A stretch of DNA of 37,170 bases from Halalkalibacter alkaliphilus (lineage in GTDB: Bacteria; Bacillota; Bacilli; Bacillales; Bacillaceae_D), in assembly GCF_023555415.1 (NCBI RefSeq), contig NZ_JAKRYL010000033.1, positions 1 through 37,170 of the forward strand, given 5' to 3'. Positions 15,259 through 23,033 of the stretch are shown here, piece by piece. The notes beneath the pieces were generated by a model. The model was not told the DNA's origin, made no database searches, and saw only the letters and a list, made by a program, of their open reading frames with translations. Every line of letters starts with the position of its first letter. The first letter of the stretch is position 1. A program made the translations under genes and the position numbers.

Positions 15259-17326
15259 TAGACGCGGCCCCCTTCAGTGTTATAATGACATTCCCTAAGT
15301 AATCTATTTCCACCTTCTCATTTATCTCAATCATAATGGTTGTATCCACTCCATCAATGACTGCAGGACCCTCAATTTGATCTCCCTCAATTAAGACGTC
15401 TAGATCATACACATCGATGTTCTCAAAACAATTAGAAGAAAATAAATAAACTTCTCTAACTCCCTTTTTCGCTGCTATGGAGGATGCCTCTCTATTTCGC
15501 TCTTTCTTTTCTATTTCTATCTGTGGTTGTAATCCAATGGCCGAAAGCCGATAATTGACAACTTCTACAGGTTCTTTTGGATCACAATAACCATATTCTC
15601 TTTCATAAGCGGCATGGAATTTTGAAAGGATACAATCGATATCCCTAAATTCAACTTCCTCCTTGTTAATGTCTACCGATATTTCAAAAGCTTGCCCCTT
15701 AAACCTTAGGTCCAACTTATAAGTAAGTAGTTGATGGTTTGGCAAAACAGATTCCTTATCTAACATATCTTTTCCTTTTTTACTAAGCTTCTCAAATTCC
15801 AAACTAATTCTATCCATTGAATCCAACTCAAGTGGCACAATTTTAGTCGAAGTAAAATCATGTCGAATATCAGCAACTAGAAAGCCTACTGCACTTAATT
15901 GCGATGATGCTTTAGGAATGACCACTTTGGGAATCCCTAATTCCCTTGCTATAGCCGTTGCATGCAAAGGAGAAGCTCCCCCAAAAGCAAACAGGGTAAA
16001 TTCTTCCGGATCATACCCTTTTTGTACGCTTACGAGTCTTACTGCTTCAGCCATATGATGATTGGCTATTTTCACCATTCCGGCTGCTACTTCTTCTAGC
16101 TTTAATTCAGTCTGAACTGATAATTGTTCATAAGCCGCTTTAGCTGCCTCAGTATCCAATCTCATTTCTCCACCTAAAAAATACGTAGGGTCTATCCTGC
16201 CTAATAGCAAATTAGCGTCTGTAATAGCTGGTTGTTCGCCTCCATTTCCATAACATGCAGGACCGGGGATTGCCCCAGCGCTTTGAGGTCCTACCTTAAG
16301 CAATCCTCCGTTATCAACCCAGCCTAAACTTCCTCCTCCAGCTCCTACTGTTTCCATCTCGATCATCGGTACTTTTAGAGGATATCCTTTCAATCTACTT
16401 TCAAGCGTTATACGTGGTAATTGTTGCTCCACAAGTGCTACATCCGAGCTCGTTCCCCCCATATCAAATGTAATAATATTTTTTATGCCCATTTGTTGTG
16501 CCACAAATCCAGCTGCAACGACACCCCCTGCAGGACCCGATAATAATGTTTGAATCACGTTTTCAGAAGCTTCTTTCATCGTCATAACCCCACCATTTGA
16601 TTTCATAATGTAGGGGATTTTCACATTTAATTCTTTTAATTTCTTCTCAAGATTAATGAAATAATTTCTCGTCTGCGGTTTTAGGTATGCATTTACAACT
16701 GTTGTGATCGTTCGTTCATATTCTCTAAATTCAGGAGAAATCTGATGTGATAAAGAGATTTGGCATTCTGGATATACCTCTTTGATGATCTGTGCTGTCA
16801 TCAACTCATGCTTAGGATTAATATAGGAATGCAAGTATGAAACGGCTATTGATGTAATTCCATTTTCTTTGGCCGTTTCAACCGCCTTTTTTACATCTTT
16901 TTCATCTAATGTTTCTAGCACATCTCCTTCAGCCGTCATTCGTTCCTTAATCCCAAACCTAAACCTTCTTTCAACTAGAGCAGAAGGTTTATCTAGAAAA
17001 AGGTCATAAAGCTTAGGTCGTTTTTGCCTTCCTATTTCAATAACGTCTTTAAATCCATCCGTTGTTAGTAAAGCAACTTCAGACCCTTTATTTTCAAGAA
17101 AAGCATTTGTAGCAAATGTCGTACCATGAACAAAATAATGAATCTCTTCAGGTAAGATACCTGCTATCATTATTATTTTTTTAATCCCATTGATTACACC
17201 TTCGGAAGGATCACCAGGAGAGGAAGGAGTTTTTGTCAAATGCATCTTATTTTCTGCATCATCGAAAAGAACAACATCAGTAAAAGTCCCTCCTACATCT
17301 ACGGCCAGTTTAAATTGCTTTGACAT
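15239..17326 (-). CDS. hyuA: Hydantoinase A/oxoprolinase family protein (ATPase subunit)
   Basis: A 695-residue HyuA-family subunit with the actin-like/ASKHA ATPase signatures: LAVDVGGTFTDVVLFD at the N-terminus (phosphate 1), FVHGTTFATNA, TLLSGPAGGVVAAGF and FDMGGTSSDVAL (phosphate 2), and FAFGGASPLHA. It phosphorylates or activates a ring amide with ATP so that HyuB can open it. The frame extends to 17362, but ATG at 17326 starts at the conserved MSKQFKLAVDVGG and is preferred. It is the first gene of a long minus-strand operon and is divergent from an IclR regulator, the most likely controller. Family members cannot be told apart by eye, so hydantoin, lactam or ketone carboxylation all remain possible. 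Confidence 0.92.
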   Translation of the reverse strand: MSKQFKLAVDVGGTFTDVVLFDDAENKMHLTKTPSSPGDPSEGVINGIKKIIMIAGILPEEIHYFVHGTTFATNAFLENKGSEVALLTTDGFKDVIEIGRQKRPKLYDLFLDKPSALVERRFRFGIKERMTAEGDVLETLDEKDVKKAVETAKENGITSIAVSYLHSYINPKHELMTAQIIKEVYPECQISLSHQISPEFREYERTITTVVNAYLKPQTRNYFINLEKKLKELNVKIPYIMKSNGGVMTMKEASENVIQTLLSGPAGGVVAAGFVAQQMGIKNIITFDMGGTSSDVALVEQQLPRITLESRLKGYPLKVPMIEMETVGAGGGSLGWVDNGGLLKVGPQSAGAIPGPACYGNGGEQPAITDANLLLGRIDPTYFLGGEMRLDTEAAKAAYEQLSVQTELKLEEVAAGMVKIANHHMAEAVRLVSVQKGYDPEEFTLFAFGGASPLHATAIARELGIPKVVIPKASSQLSAVGFLVADIRHDFTSTKIVPLELDSMDRISLEFEKLSKKGKDMLDKESVLPNHQLLTYKLDLRFKGQAFEISVDINKEEVEFRDIDCILSKFHAAYEREYGYCDPKEPVEVVNYRLSAIGLQPQIEIEKKERNREASSIAAKKGVREVYLFSSNCFENIDVYDLDVLIEGDQIEGPAVIDGVDTTIMIEINEKVEIDYLGNVIITLKGAASSDSKGY

Positions 17327-17414
17327 TTTCCCACTCACTTTCTTTTCAATATTGAAAATCAATTTCTTATTTGATATTAATTAATAAGACAGAAATTCGA
17401 ATATTATGATTACT

Positions 17415-17450
17415 TTTTGAAAATTATTGGTGAGCATATATATTTCAAAA
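17415..17450. promoter_or_regulatory. Inverted repeat, candidate IclR operator
   Basis: TTTTGAAA (17415-17422) and TTTCAAAA (17443-17450) form a perfect 8-base inverted repeat with a 20-base spacer, between hyuA and iclR. A related shorter repeat, TTTGA/TCAAA (17542-17546 and 17562-17566), flanks the iclR -10 box. Sites of this kind in a divergent intergenic region are where an IclR regulator would bind. The match is by symmetry only. Confidence 0.4.
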
Positions 17451-17548
17451 GGAGTCATTACCAAAAAATGTGGAATTTATTTCCTATTACTGTACATACA
17501 ATTTAAGAGAGATTTCTCATCTGTTATAGGTAAATAGATGTTTTGAAG

Positions 17549-17554
17549 TATAAT
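17549..17554 (+). promoter_or_regulatory. -10 box of the iclR gene
   Basis: A perfect TATAAT about 53 bases before the iclR ATG. No clear -35 at the usual distance. A TTTGA/TCAAA inverted repeat (17542-17566) overlaps it, which would suit autoregulation. Confidence 0.5.
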
Positions 17555-17606
17555 AGAGTTATCAAACACTCGTACATTAAAATAAAAATGGAGGGCACAT
17601 TTACTA

Positions 17607-18392
17607 ATGACTAAAACTGAAAATTTTATCCCATCTGTAAATTCAGCTCTAAGAGTATTAGAACTTTTAATGGAAGAAAAATATCAAAGTGCAACCTTAT
17701 CAGAAATCTCTATTGCTCTATCAATAAATATAAGTACATGTTTACGTATTTTAAAAACTTTGCAAAAAAAACATTTTGTCTCATATGATGAACAATCTAA
17801 AAAGTATCAGTTAGGTTTTTTCCCAGCCTTAGTAGGCGATAGAGCAAAGGAAATAAACAATTACTTATCTATCATTGCAAATCAATTGTCTGAAGCTCAA
17901 TCAGATATCAAACATATGCTCCTTTTATCTCAGCCAATAAATGATGCGGAAATGGTTTATGTAGCAAAAGAGGAATCACAGTCACTTGTTCGATTGACTG
18001 CAAATGTAGGAGAGAAATTCCCTATTATAGTGGGGGCAATGGGGAAATGCTTTATGGCTCACCTTCCACAGGAAAAAGCAGAAGACATTCTAAAGAACTT
18101 CGCAGCTGAAAATAAGTTACCGCATTATGCTGAAAATTCAATAGCAACGATTGACGCTTATAAGAAAGAAATAGAGAAGATTAGACAAGACCGTTTTTCA
18201 GAAAGTCATTCAGAATACATCCCTGGCGTTTCCGCTATTGCTTGTCCTATTTTTAATTCCAAAAAAGAGGTAGCTTTTATTGTTGGAATCTACTTTTCTG
18301 GTTCTCTTAACCACTTGGAAAAGCAAGAACTGGTCGAAAAGTTACAAAAGCTAGCTGATCAGATAACTGGCTCGGTATCTGTTTTTATTTAA
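17607..18392 (+). CDS. IclR-family transcriptional regulator
   Basis: A 261-residue IclR-type regulator: N-terminal winged helix-turn-helix (about 8-70: SALRVLELLMEEKYQSATLSEISIALSI, then STCLRILKTLQKKHFV) and a C-terminal effector-binding domain (about 85-258) ending with the family block GVSAIACPIFNS and a dimer/effector strand. It is transcribed away from hyuA, the usual arrangement for a local regulator of a catabolic operon. GGAGGG precedes the ATG by 11 bases. The effector is presumably the substrate or an intermediate of the hyu operon. A terminator hairpin follows closely. Confidence 0.9.
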   Translation: MTKTENFIPSVNSALRVLELLMEEKYQSATLSEISIALSINISTCLRILKTLQKKHFVSYDEQSKKYQLGFFPALVGDRAKEINNYLSIIANQLSEAQSDIKHMLLLSQPINDAEMVYVAKEESQSLVRLTANVGEKFPIIVGAMGKCFMAHLPQEKAEDILKNFAAENKLPHYAENSIATIDAYKKEIEKIRQDRFSESHSEYIPGVSAIACPIFNSKKEVAFIVGIYFSGSLNHLEKQELVEKLQKLADQITGSVSVFI

Positions 18393-18419
18393 AGAGTATT
18401 TATCTTTACTTTAGTGAAA

Positions 18420-18453
18420 ATCCTCAGCAAAGTGTTTTTCTGCTGAGGATTTG
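18420..18453 (+). terminator. Terminator after iclR
   Basis: AATCCTCAGCA, a short A/T loop, TGCTGAGGATT and then a T/A-rich run (TGTTAAATTT). This is a strong hairpin 28 bases after the iclR stop codon. It may work in both directions. Confidence 0.75.
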
Positions 18454-18576
18454 TTAAATTTAGTTTTCTAAGTTTGGAAGAACGTTCTTTAATGATTATT
18501 TGAGTACTATGTTTATATACACTAAGGACACAACTCTATTTAGTTGTGCTTCACATCTGACACGTTCTGGCTCACC

Positions 18577-18742
18577 TTTTCTCTTCTACTACGATTGGGC
18601 ATGAAGTGTGTTCCCAGTTTGTCATGTTGTGTTACAAAGAAAACGGTTCGTCTCAGAGGGGGACATGGAGTTTTTCAGAGAAGTATAATCACGTAGTAAC
18701 CACCGGCTCATTCGAGGAAGATGCTGTTCCTCCTGGCGCACT
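18577..18742. repeat. Structured dispersed repeat, copy A
   Basis: This non-coding stretch shares ordered blocks with 36992-37147: TTTCTTCTACTA-like (TTCTCTTCTACTA here), GTTAC-AAA, TTCGTCTC-AGAGGG-ACATG, then CCACCGGCTCATTCGAGGAAG followed by a hairpin and GCGC. The third block matches copy B at 18 of 21 positions and all three differences are transitions. The hairpin after it has different sequence in the two copies but is a stem in both (GAGGAA...TTCCTC here), which suggests a conserved RNA or DNA fold. No open frame spans it. Identity unknown. Confidence 0.65.
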
Positions 18743-18802
18743 TCAAACAATGAACAACCCTCCTGAAACATTTTTCTAAACTTTATTCGCACCTAGGTTT
18801 TC

Positions 18803-18836
18803 AAAGGATTATTCAAACCATTATGAATAATCCTTT
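18803..18836. terminator. Hairpin between repeat A and the kinase gene
   Basis: AAAGGATTATTCA and TGAATAATCCTTT form a perfect 13-base stem with an 8-base loop. It lies about 80 bases downstream of the kinase stop codon on the minus strand. The T-run is short on both sides, so it is a likely but not certain terminator. Confidence 0.55.
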
Positions 18837-18917
18837 CTCCTTTCCAACCACTATGTACAATAGAAATCAGACTAATACCTGAGCAGCCAATCAAATACTG
18901 CTTCAATTTCAAAACGT

Positions 18918-20474
18918 TTAATTACTATTTAGAAGCACATCATCCAAAGCTAACTGAAGCGTTCCTTTAAATTCCCCTTGATGTAAAAAAGTCGCCGAAG
19001 AATTTCTAAAATTCTTAACGACTTCCTTGCGTAATCCGGTTAAGATCGTTTTACACCCCATCATATAAATCCCATCAATAATACTAGCAAGATCGGAAAC
19101 CGTCTCCTGCTCCATAGGAGTAACACCCGAAAAATCAACAATCAGCGTTTGAATGGACTGGTTTTCAATCTCGGTTAACACCTTGTCTTCAATAATAGCA
19201 AGACGTTGACCATCAACTAAACCTATTAGAGGTAAAATACAAACTTCCTGACTAATAGGAATAATCGGTACCGATAAATTCTCAACTAGCTGTCTTTGCT
19301 TTTCAATTAATCCATCTTTGTAATCAGAGTAGCTAATGAAGAAGCTAGCAAAGAACTGATCAAGCAATTCATTAATTTGTTTTTCTTGGGTATAAAAAGT
19401 TATGCGGTTCTCTTCGACATCACTAAGTTCATCATAGTTGTATAAAAAGTCCCATAAAGTTCTGCGGATTGCTTGAACCCATTCTAGTTTAAAGGCTAAT
19501 GTTAAAGAAAACTTAGCCCATGCGATTCCTTCTTGCTTGGCAAAGTTAACTAATTCATGTTCCCTCTCCTCAACGATAAATAAAACAAGCTTATGTGCAT
19601 TTCCTAGTAAATTTATATTTCCGATATTATGTATCTCTTCAATCTTATCCTTAACATTAATAGCCTCTTCCAATAGTCTCGATTCAAACTCATTGCGATT
19701 TTTAAAGAGAAAATCTTTAATCGAAAAGCCTTCTTCATAAGTTAACTTCAATTTTCTCACCCCGCGTTTTTTGCCTTCGTTTTTTATCGGAATTGTTATT
19801 ATGAACTTGGTACCGATATTTTCCTCACTATTCACTTGGATTTTACCACCATGTTCATACACGGTAGAGAACACCTGAGTCAGCCCCATTCCCGTACCAA
19901 GATCCTTTGTTGTAAAAAAAGGAGTCCCCAATAAATCTTGATTTTCTTTCGGTATACCTCTGCCAGTATCCTCGATGGTTACCAACACCTCGCTCCCTTT
20001 TAGTTGATGCGTAATAATAATTGTGCCGGTACCTTCAATAGACTCTATTGCATTTTTAATTAAGTTAAAAAAAGCTTTTTTAAACTGATTTTTCTTTCCA
20101 GCTATTGAAACATCAGTGTCGTTTAATTCCGTAATAACTTGGATATCGTACAATTTTTCCTGAAATAAATTTAGAATGGAATCTAACTCAACTGAAAGAC
20201 AGATGTTCTGATAGCCTTCTTCAAATAAATCTGGTTTTGAAACTTGTAAAAGATTATTTAACGTTGTAATCGCATTATCAAGTTCATTAGAAGCAATCGA
20301 TAGATATTCATCACTATGTTCCTCTTGTAACAACTGAAGAAAACCTTTTACAGCCGTTAGAGGATTCTTCACCTCATGAGCAATTCCAGCAGAAATTTGA
20401 CCAACTTGTGCTAACTGTCTTAAATGACCCTCACTAGAAGATTGGATATTCTGTTTTTCACTTAGCTTCATCAT
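18918..20474 (-). CDS. Histidine kinase fused to an RsbR/STAS-like module
   Basis: A 518-residue cytoplasmic protein with two halves. Residues 20-230 are a complete kinase core without membrane segments or PAS: HisKA with GIAHEVKNPLTAVKGF (His33), N box NLIKNAIESI (Asn141), DTGRGIP, and GTGMGLTQVF; the fold matches the KinA-E sporulation-kinase type. Residues about 240-400 look like the helical N-terminal domain of RsbR proteins (FESRLLEEA, LRRTLWDFLYNY-like), and about 403-515 are a STAS domain (VCILPLIGLVDGQR, LIVDFSGVTPM, MMGCKTILTGLR). The STAS position equivalent to the RsbR phospho-threonine in DxTGV...T appears to be Gln by my alignment, so stressosome phosphorylation may be lost. Stand-alone gene. 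Confidence 0.82.
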   Translation of the reverse strand: MMKLSEKQNIQSSSEGHLRQLAQVGQISAGIAHEVKNPLTAVKGFLQLLQEEHSDEYLSIASNELDNAITTLNNLLQVSKPDLFEEGYQNICLSVELDSILNLFQEKLYDIQVITELNDTDVSIAGKKNQFKKAFFNLIKNAIESIEGTGTIIITHQLKGSEVLVTIEDTGRGIPKENQDLLGTPFFTTKDLGTGMGLTQVFSTVYEHGGKIQVNSEENIGTKFIITIPIKNEGKKRGVRKLKLTYEEGFSIKDFLFKNRNEFESRLLEEAINVKDKIEEIHNIGNINLLGNAHKLVLFIVEEREHELVNFAKQEGIAWAKFSLTLAFKLEWVQAIRRTLWDFLYNYDELSDVEENRITFYTQEKQINELLDQFFASFFISYSDYKDGLIEKQRQLVENLSVPIIPISQEVCILPLIGLVDGQRLAIIEDKVLTEIENQSIQTLIVDFSGVTPMEQETVSDLASIIDGIYMMGCKTILTGLRKEVVKNFRNSSATFLHQGEFKGTLQLALDDVLLNSN

Positions 20475-20660
20475 ACATCTCCCCTTTCCTCACCCTTTCT
20501 ATTAAATAGAGGCTAAAAGATCCAACAAAATAGCCTAAAATTAGGTAGGCGAAATAATATATTTATTGTAAGGGAAGAAATGGAAGAGGTAAAGAGTTAT
20601 TACTATAGGCACGTTGTTAATGTTGGTCACTTTTGAAAAACTATTATTCATAAATTTAGA

Positions 20661-20689
20661 TTGACCCCTGGTTTAATTAGAGCTAATCA
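20661..20689 (+). promoter_or_regulatory. Candidate promoter for the structured RNA at 20696-20890
   Basis: TTGACC (20661-20666), a 17-base spacer and TAATCA (20684-20689). The -35 is good and the -10 is weak. It would start a transcript of about 195 bases ending at the U-run after the long hairpin. Confidence 0.35.
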
Positions 20690-20777
20690 AATGAATTATG
20701 ATAAAACATTAGGTATTCTAGACATTGTGTGTTATGCTTCATCTAACCATTTTACCACTTGTATCATGTTTGCCCCG

Positions 20778-20890
20778 AGGCTGACTAAAGTAAAATGCCA
20801 GATCCGTCAATTCGAGAATATAGACTTTTACCATATGGTTTATATACCGGATTTGTTAAAAGGGTAGGCATTCATTAGTCAGCCTTTTTT
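20778..20890 (+). ncRNA. Long nested hairpin with terminator, possible small RNA
   Basis: GGCTGACTAA (20778-20787) pairs with TTAGTCAGCC (20875-20884); inside it AATGCC pairs with GGCATT, then ATCCG with CGGAT, and an ACCATATGGT palindrome lies near the centre. The outer arm ends in TTTTTTG, as in an intrinsic terminator. The nested symmetric arms over about 107 bases look like the rod-like fold of a small RNA, or like a MITE-type palindrome. No flanking target-site duplication is evident. I do not recognise a named RNA family (the rod shape recalls 6S RNA, but I see no other support). Confidence 0.45.
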
Positions 20891-20906
20891 GTATTTTTTG
20901 TTTGCA

Positions 20907-20938
20907 CAAAAAAAGGACTCTAATCTAGAGTCCTTTCT
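20907..20938 (-). terminator. Terminator after the cold-shock gene
   Basis: On the minus strand AAAGGACTCTA-GATT-AGAGTCCTTT is followed by TTTTG. Perfect intrinsic terminator placed directly after the csp stop codon. Confidence 0.88.
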
Positions 20939-20941
20939 CAA

Positions 20942-21142
20942 TTATGCTTTGTTTACATTAACAGCTTGAGGTCCGCGTTGACCTTGCTCAGTGTCAAATG
21001 TAACCTTTTGGCCTTCATCTAAAGATTTAAATCCTTCGCCTTGGATAGCTGAGAAATGTACGAATACATCATCTCCACCTTCAACTTCGATGAAACCGAA
21101 TCCTTTTTCTGCGTTAAACCATTTTACTGTACCTTCTTGCAT
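20942..21142 (-). CDS. Cold-shock protein (CspA/CspB family)
   Basis: A 66-residue single cold-shock domain protein, an RNA chaperone that binds single-stranded nucleic acid. The RNP1 motif KGFGFIEV and RNP2 motif DVFVHFSAI are intact, and length is that of the family. The frame extends 12 codons upstream, but AGGAGG sits 9-10 bases before the ATG at 21142, and the conserved start is [11 protein letters not shown] long leader (about 115 bases) with a small hairpin (GGTGG-ACGTAAT-CCACC) just before the ribosome binding site fits cold-shock post-transcriptional control. Close relatives are CspB and CspD of Bacillus; I cannot choose between these names. Confidence 0.95.
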   Translation of the reverse strand: MQEGTVKWFNAEKGFGFIEVEGGDDVFVHFSAIQGEGFKSLDEGQKVTFDTEQGQRGPQAVNVNKA

Positions 21143-21255
21143 AATATGTTTCCTCCTACGGTGGATTACGTCCACCATTTATTACTATAGTTGTTCAGTT
21201 ATCAAAGGCGAAAAGTTTAAACACTTATTCGTTCCTACCGATCGAACAAAAATAA

Positions 21256-21293
21256 TTCTATCTAAGAATAACAGATAGAATTCAGAAAGGCAA
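21256..21293 (-). promoter_or_regulatory. Promoter of the cold-shock gene with overlapping inverted repeat
   Basis: On the minus strand TTGCCT (21288-21293), 17 bases, TATTCT (21265-21270). A perfect 8-base inverted repeat TTCTATCT-N9-AGATAGAA (21256-21280) spans the -10 box and start point, so a repressor or a hairpin at the 5' end of the mRNA could act here. The predicted leader is about 115 bases. Confidence 0.55.
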
Positions 21294-21514
21294 ATTTTGT
21301 TTATTCTGGAAGAAAAGGTACAAAACCTCATACAACACGATTCTTGTAGTTTATATTGAAATTTTTACTCTCTAGTGGTCAAACAACATCCGAGTAAAGC
21401 ATCAAAATTGACATTAGTTCCAGTTTCAACCTAAAGTTGTATGCTCTTAAGCTGTGCGTTGACTCATCGATATTTCCAGGTTTGTTTTACCGCTCTTTCA
21501 TAACGTTTCGAAGT

Positions 21515-21523
21515 TGCTATAAT
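21515..21523 (+). promoter_or_regulatory. Extended -10 promoter for the YndJ-like gene
   Basis: TGCTATAAT is an exact extended -10 box. It lies about 85 bases before the ATG at 21608, on the other side of the csp leader; no strong -35 is needed or seen. Confidence 0.55.
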
Positions 21524-21607
21524 AGAACTGTAAATATATTTTAGACTTTCAATATCTATTAAAGGTTACTAATTTACAATTTATAAAACTGAAAGGAAAC
21601 TACTAGT

Positions 21608-22546
21608 ATGAAACATCCATTTTTTCCGGCTATTATTGGAGGAATCATTAGTTTTATAATTTTCACATTTGATTATTTCCAATTCAGTCTAATAGAGAAA
21701 TTTTTAATGTTTGCTTTTTTTGTAATTTCACCACTAACTATTATGTTAATTAACAACAAGGATCAAACAAAGTTTCAAAAAAAGATTTACTCCTTCATAA
21801 CTGTTCTGCATTTTCCTGCAGCACTTCTTGCTTTAGCTTCCCTTATGAGCAACAAAACCTGGGAAGTGGGAAGTAGTGCTATTTCAGGATCATTCTCTCT
21901 TGCGTGGCTTCTTTTTACTTTCCTTCTCGCTTTATATGGATTGCTTCTAATTTTAGAGAAAAAAGAAAAGATAGAAGAAATAGCAATCGGTGCAGGGTTG
22001 ATTTATTTTTTTATTGGAGGTATTTGGTATACCCTTTATCAATTTCAACTAACCTTTCTACTAGTCGATCCTACAGTCAGTGCTTTAAGCTCTGTTCATT
22101 TTCATTTTTCATCTGCTATTGTTCCTATTTTTATTGGAATGCTAGGACGGATCATGGTCAAAAAAAGCTGGTATAACTGGTTAGTCATAATCGATATTAT
22201 CGGACCAATCTTAATTGCCATTGGAATTGTTTTATCTAAACCATTGGAGATATTTGGTGTAAGTATCTTTGCCTGTAATATTATCATTTATAGTTCTTAT
22301 CTCCTTTTAAAACTAAGAAAAAGCACTAAAAAAAGTAGTGGAAACCTATTTCTAACCCTTTCCTCCCTTGCTTTTTACAGTATCATCGTACTTTCAATTT
22401 GTTATCCGATAGCGAAAAGGTATTTTTCCTTAACAATTATGGATATGGTACCTATATACGGTTCACTACATGCTTTTGGTTTTGTATTATTTGGATTGTT
22501 AGGATGGATCTTAATGACTTACTATCCACATAAACGAGCTAATTGA
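21608..22546 (+). CDS. YndJ-like multi-pass membrane protein
   Basis: A 312-residue protein with about nine to ten hydrophobic segments and short loops. The blocks SSVHFHFSSAIVPIFIGMLGR and VPIYGSLHAFGFVLFGLLGW are those of the YndJ family of Bacillus membrane proteins: conserved histidines in membrane helices. The function of the family is not established. ATG start with AAAGGA upstream. Monocistronic with its own extended -10 promoter and a terminator further downstream. Confidence 0.75.
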   Translation: MKHPFFPAIIGGIISFIIFTFDYFQFSLIEKFLMFAFFVISPLTIMLINNKDQTKFQKKIYSFITVLHFPAALLALASLMSNKTWEVGSSAISGSFSLAWLLFTFLLALYGLLLILEKKEKIEEIAIGAGLIYFFIGGIWYTLYQFQLTFLLVDPTVSALSSVHFHFSSAIVPIFIGMLGRIMVKKSWYNWLVIIDIIGPILIAIGIVLSKPLEIFGVSIFACNIIIYSSYLLLKLRKSTKKSSGNLFLTLSSLAFYSIIVLSICYPIAKRYFSLTIMDMVPIYGSLHAFGFVLFGLLGWILMTYYPHKRAN

Positions 22547-22814
22547 AGAATATCTATCAATTACTATTTGGTGCTCCTGTGTTAAATTATGATGTTGCCA
22601 TTTGCTGATAGACTACAGAAAAAACTCGATGCTACAGATGTTCTTTTATGCTTCATTCTGCCTTTAAGCCCGTTTTGCGGACATAGTTTCGGCTATTAAG
22701 AGGACATTCTTTTAGAAGTAGAAGATTACCCAACACCACCTGGTAAACGAGGCAATTAATTGGAACAGCAATAAGGCTTAGAGTTGGATCTGTTCGTTTC
22801 TCTCTCCTTCCTAC

Positions 22815-22857
22815 AAAAAAGCTATTTAATCCCATTTCAGGTTATTAAATAGCTTTT
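22815..22857. terminator. Bidirectional terminator
   Basis: AAAAGCTATTTAAT (22817-22830) and ATTAAATAGCTTTT (22844-22857) form a perfect 14-base stem. The minus strand has a T-run after it, so it can end the cmd-side operon from the right as well as the yndJ transcript from the left. The remaining sequence in 22547-23033 shows no gene I can support. Confidence 0.8.
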
Positions 22858-23033
22858 AAACCCTCGATTATACAGGCGCTTACCCACCCAGTCCCTAACT
22901 CCATTTGTTAAAGATAATCTAAGAAAAATGTCAATCAAATATTGTTAATTCTTTACACTTTCTTAATGAATTAATTTCTATTTCCACGAAGAATTCTCTA
23001 TCCACATCATACTCTCATTTATAAAAAACCACT

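Noticed and set aside
18577-18742. T-box or SAM-type riboswitch reading for the structured repeat
   Set aside because: None of the conserved blocks (T-box AGGGTGGAACCGCG, SAM K-turn set) are present and no matching gene lies directly downstream.
20661-20867. 68-codon plus-strand open frame
   Set aside because: It overlaps the nested hairpin structure, lacks a good ribosome binding site, and has no recognisable motif.
20661-20890. 6S RNA
   Set aside because: Length and rod shape are suggestive, but the closed stem covers only about 107 bases and I cannot recognise the conserved central bubble.
22653-22835. 60-codon minus-strand open frame
   Set aside because: It begins inside the arm of the terminator at 22815-22857, has no clear ribosome binding site and no recognisable protein features.
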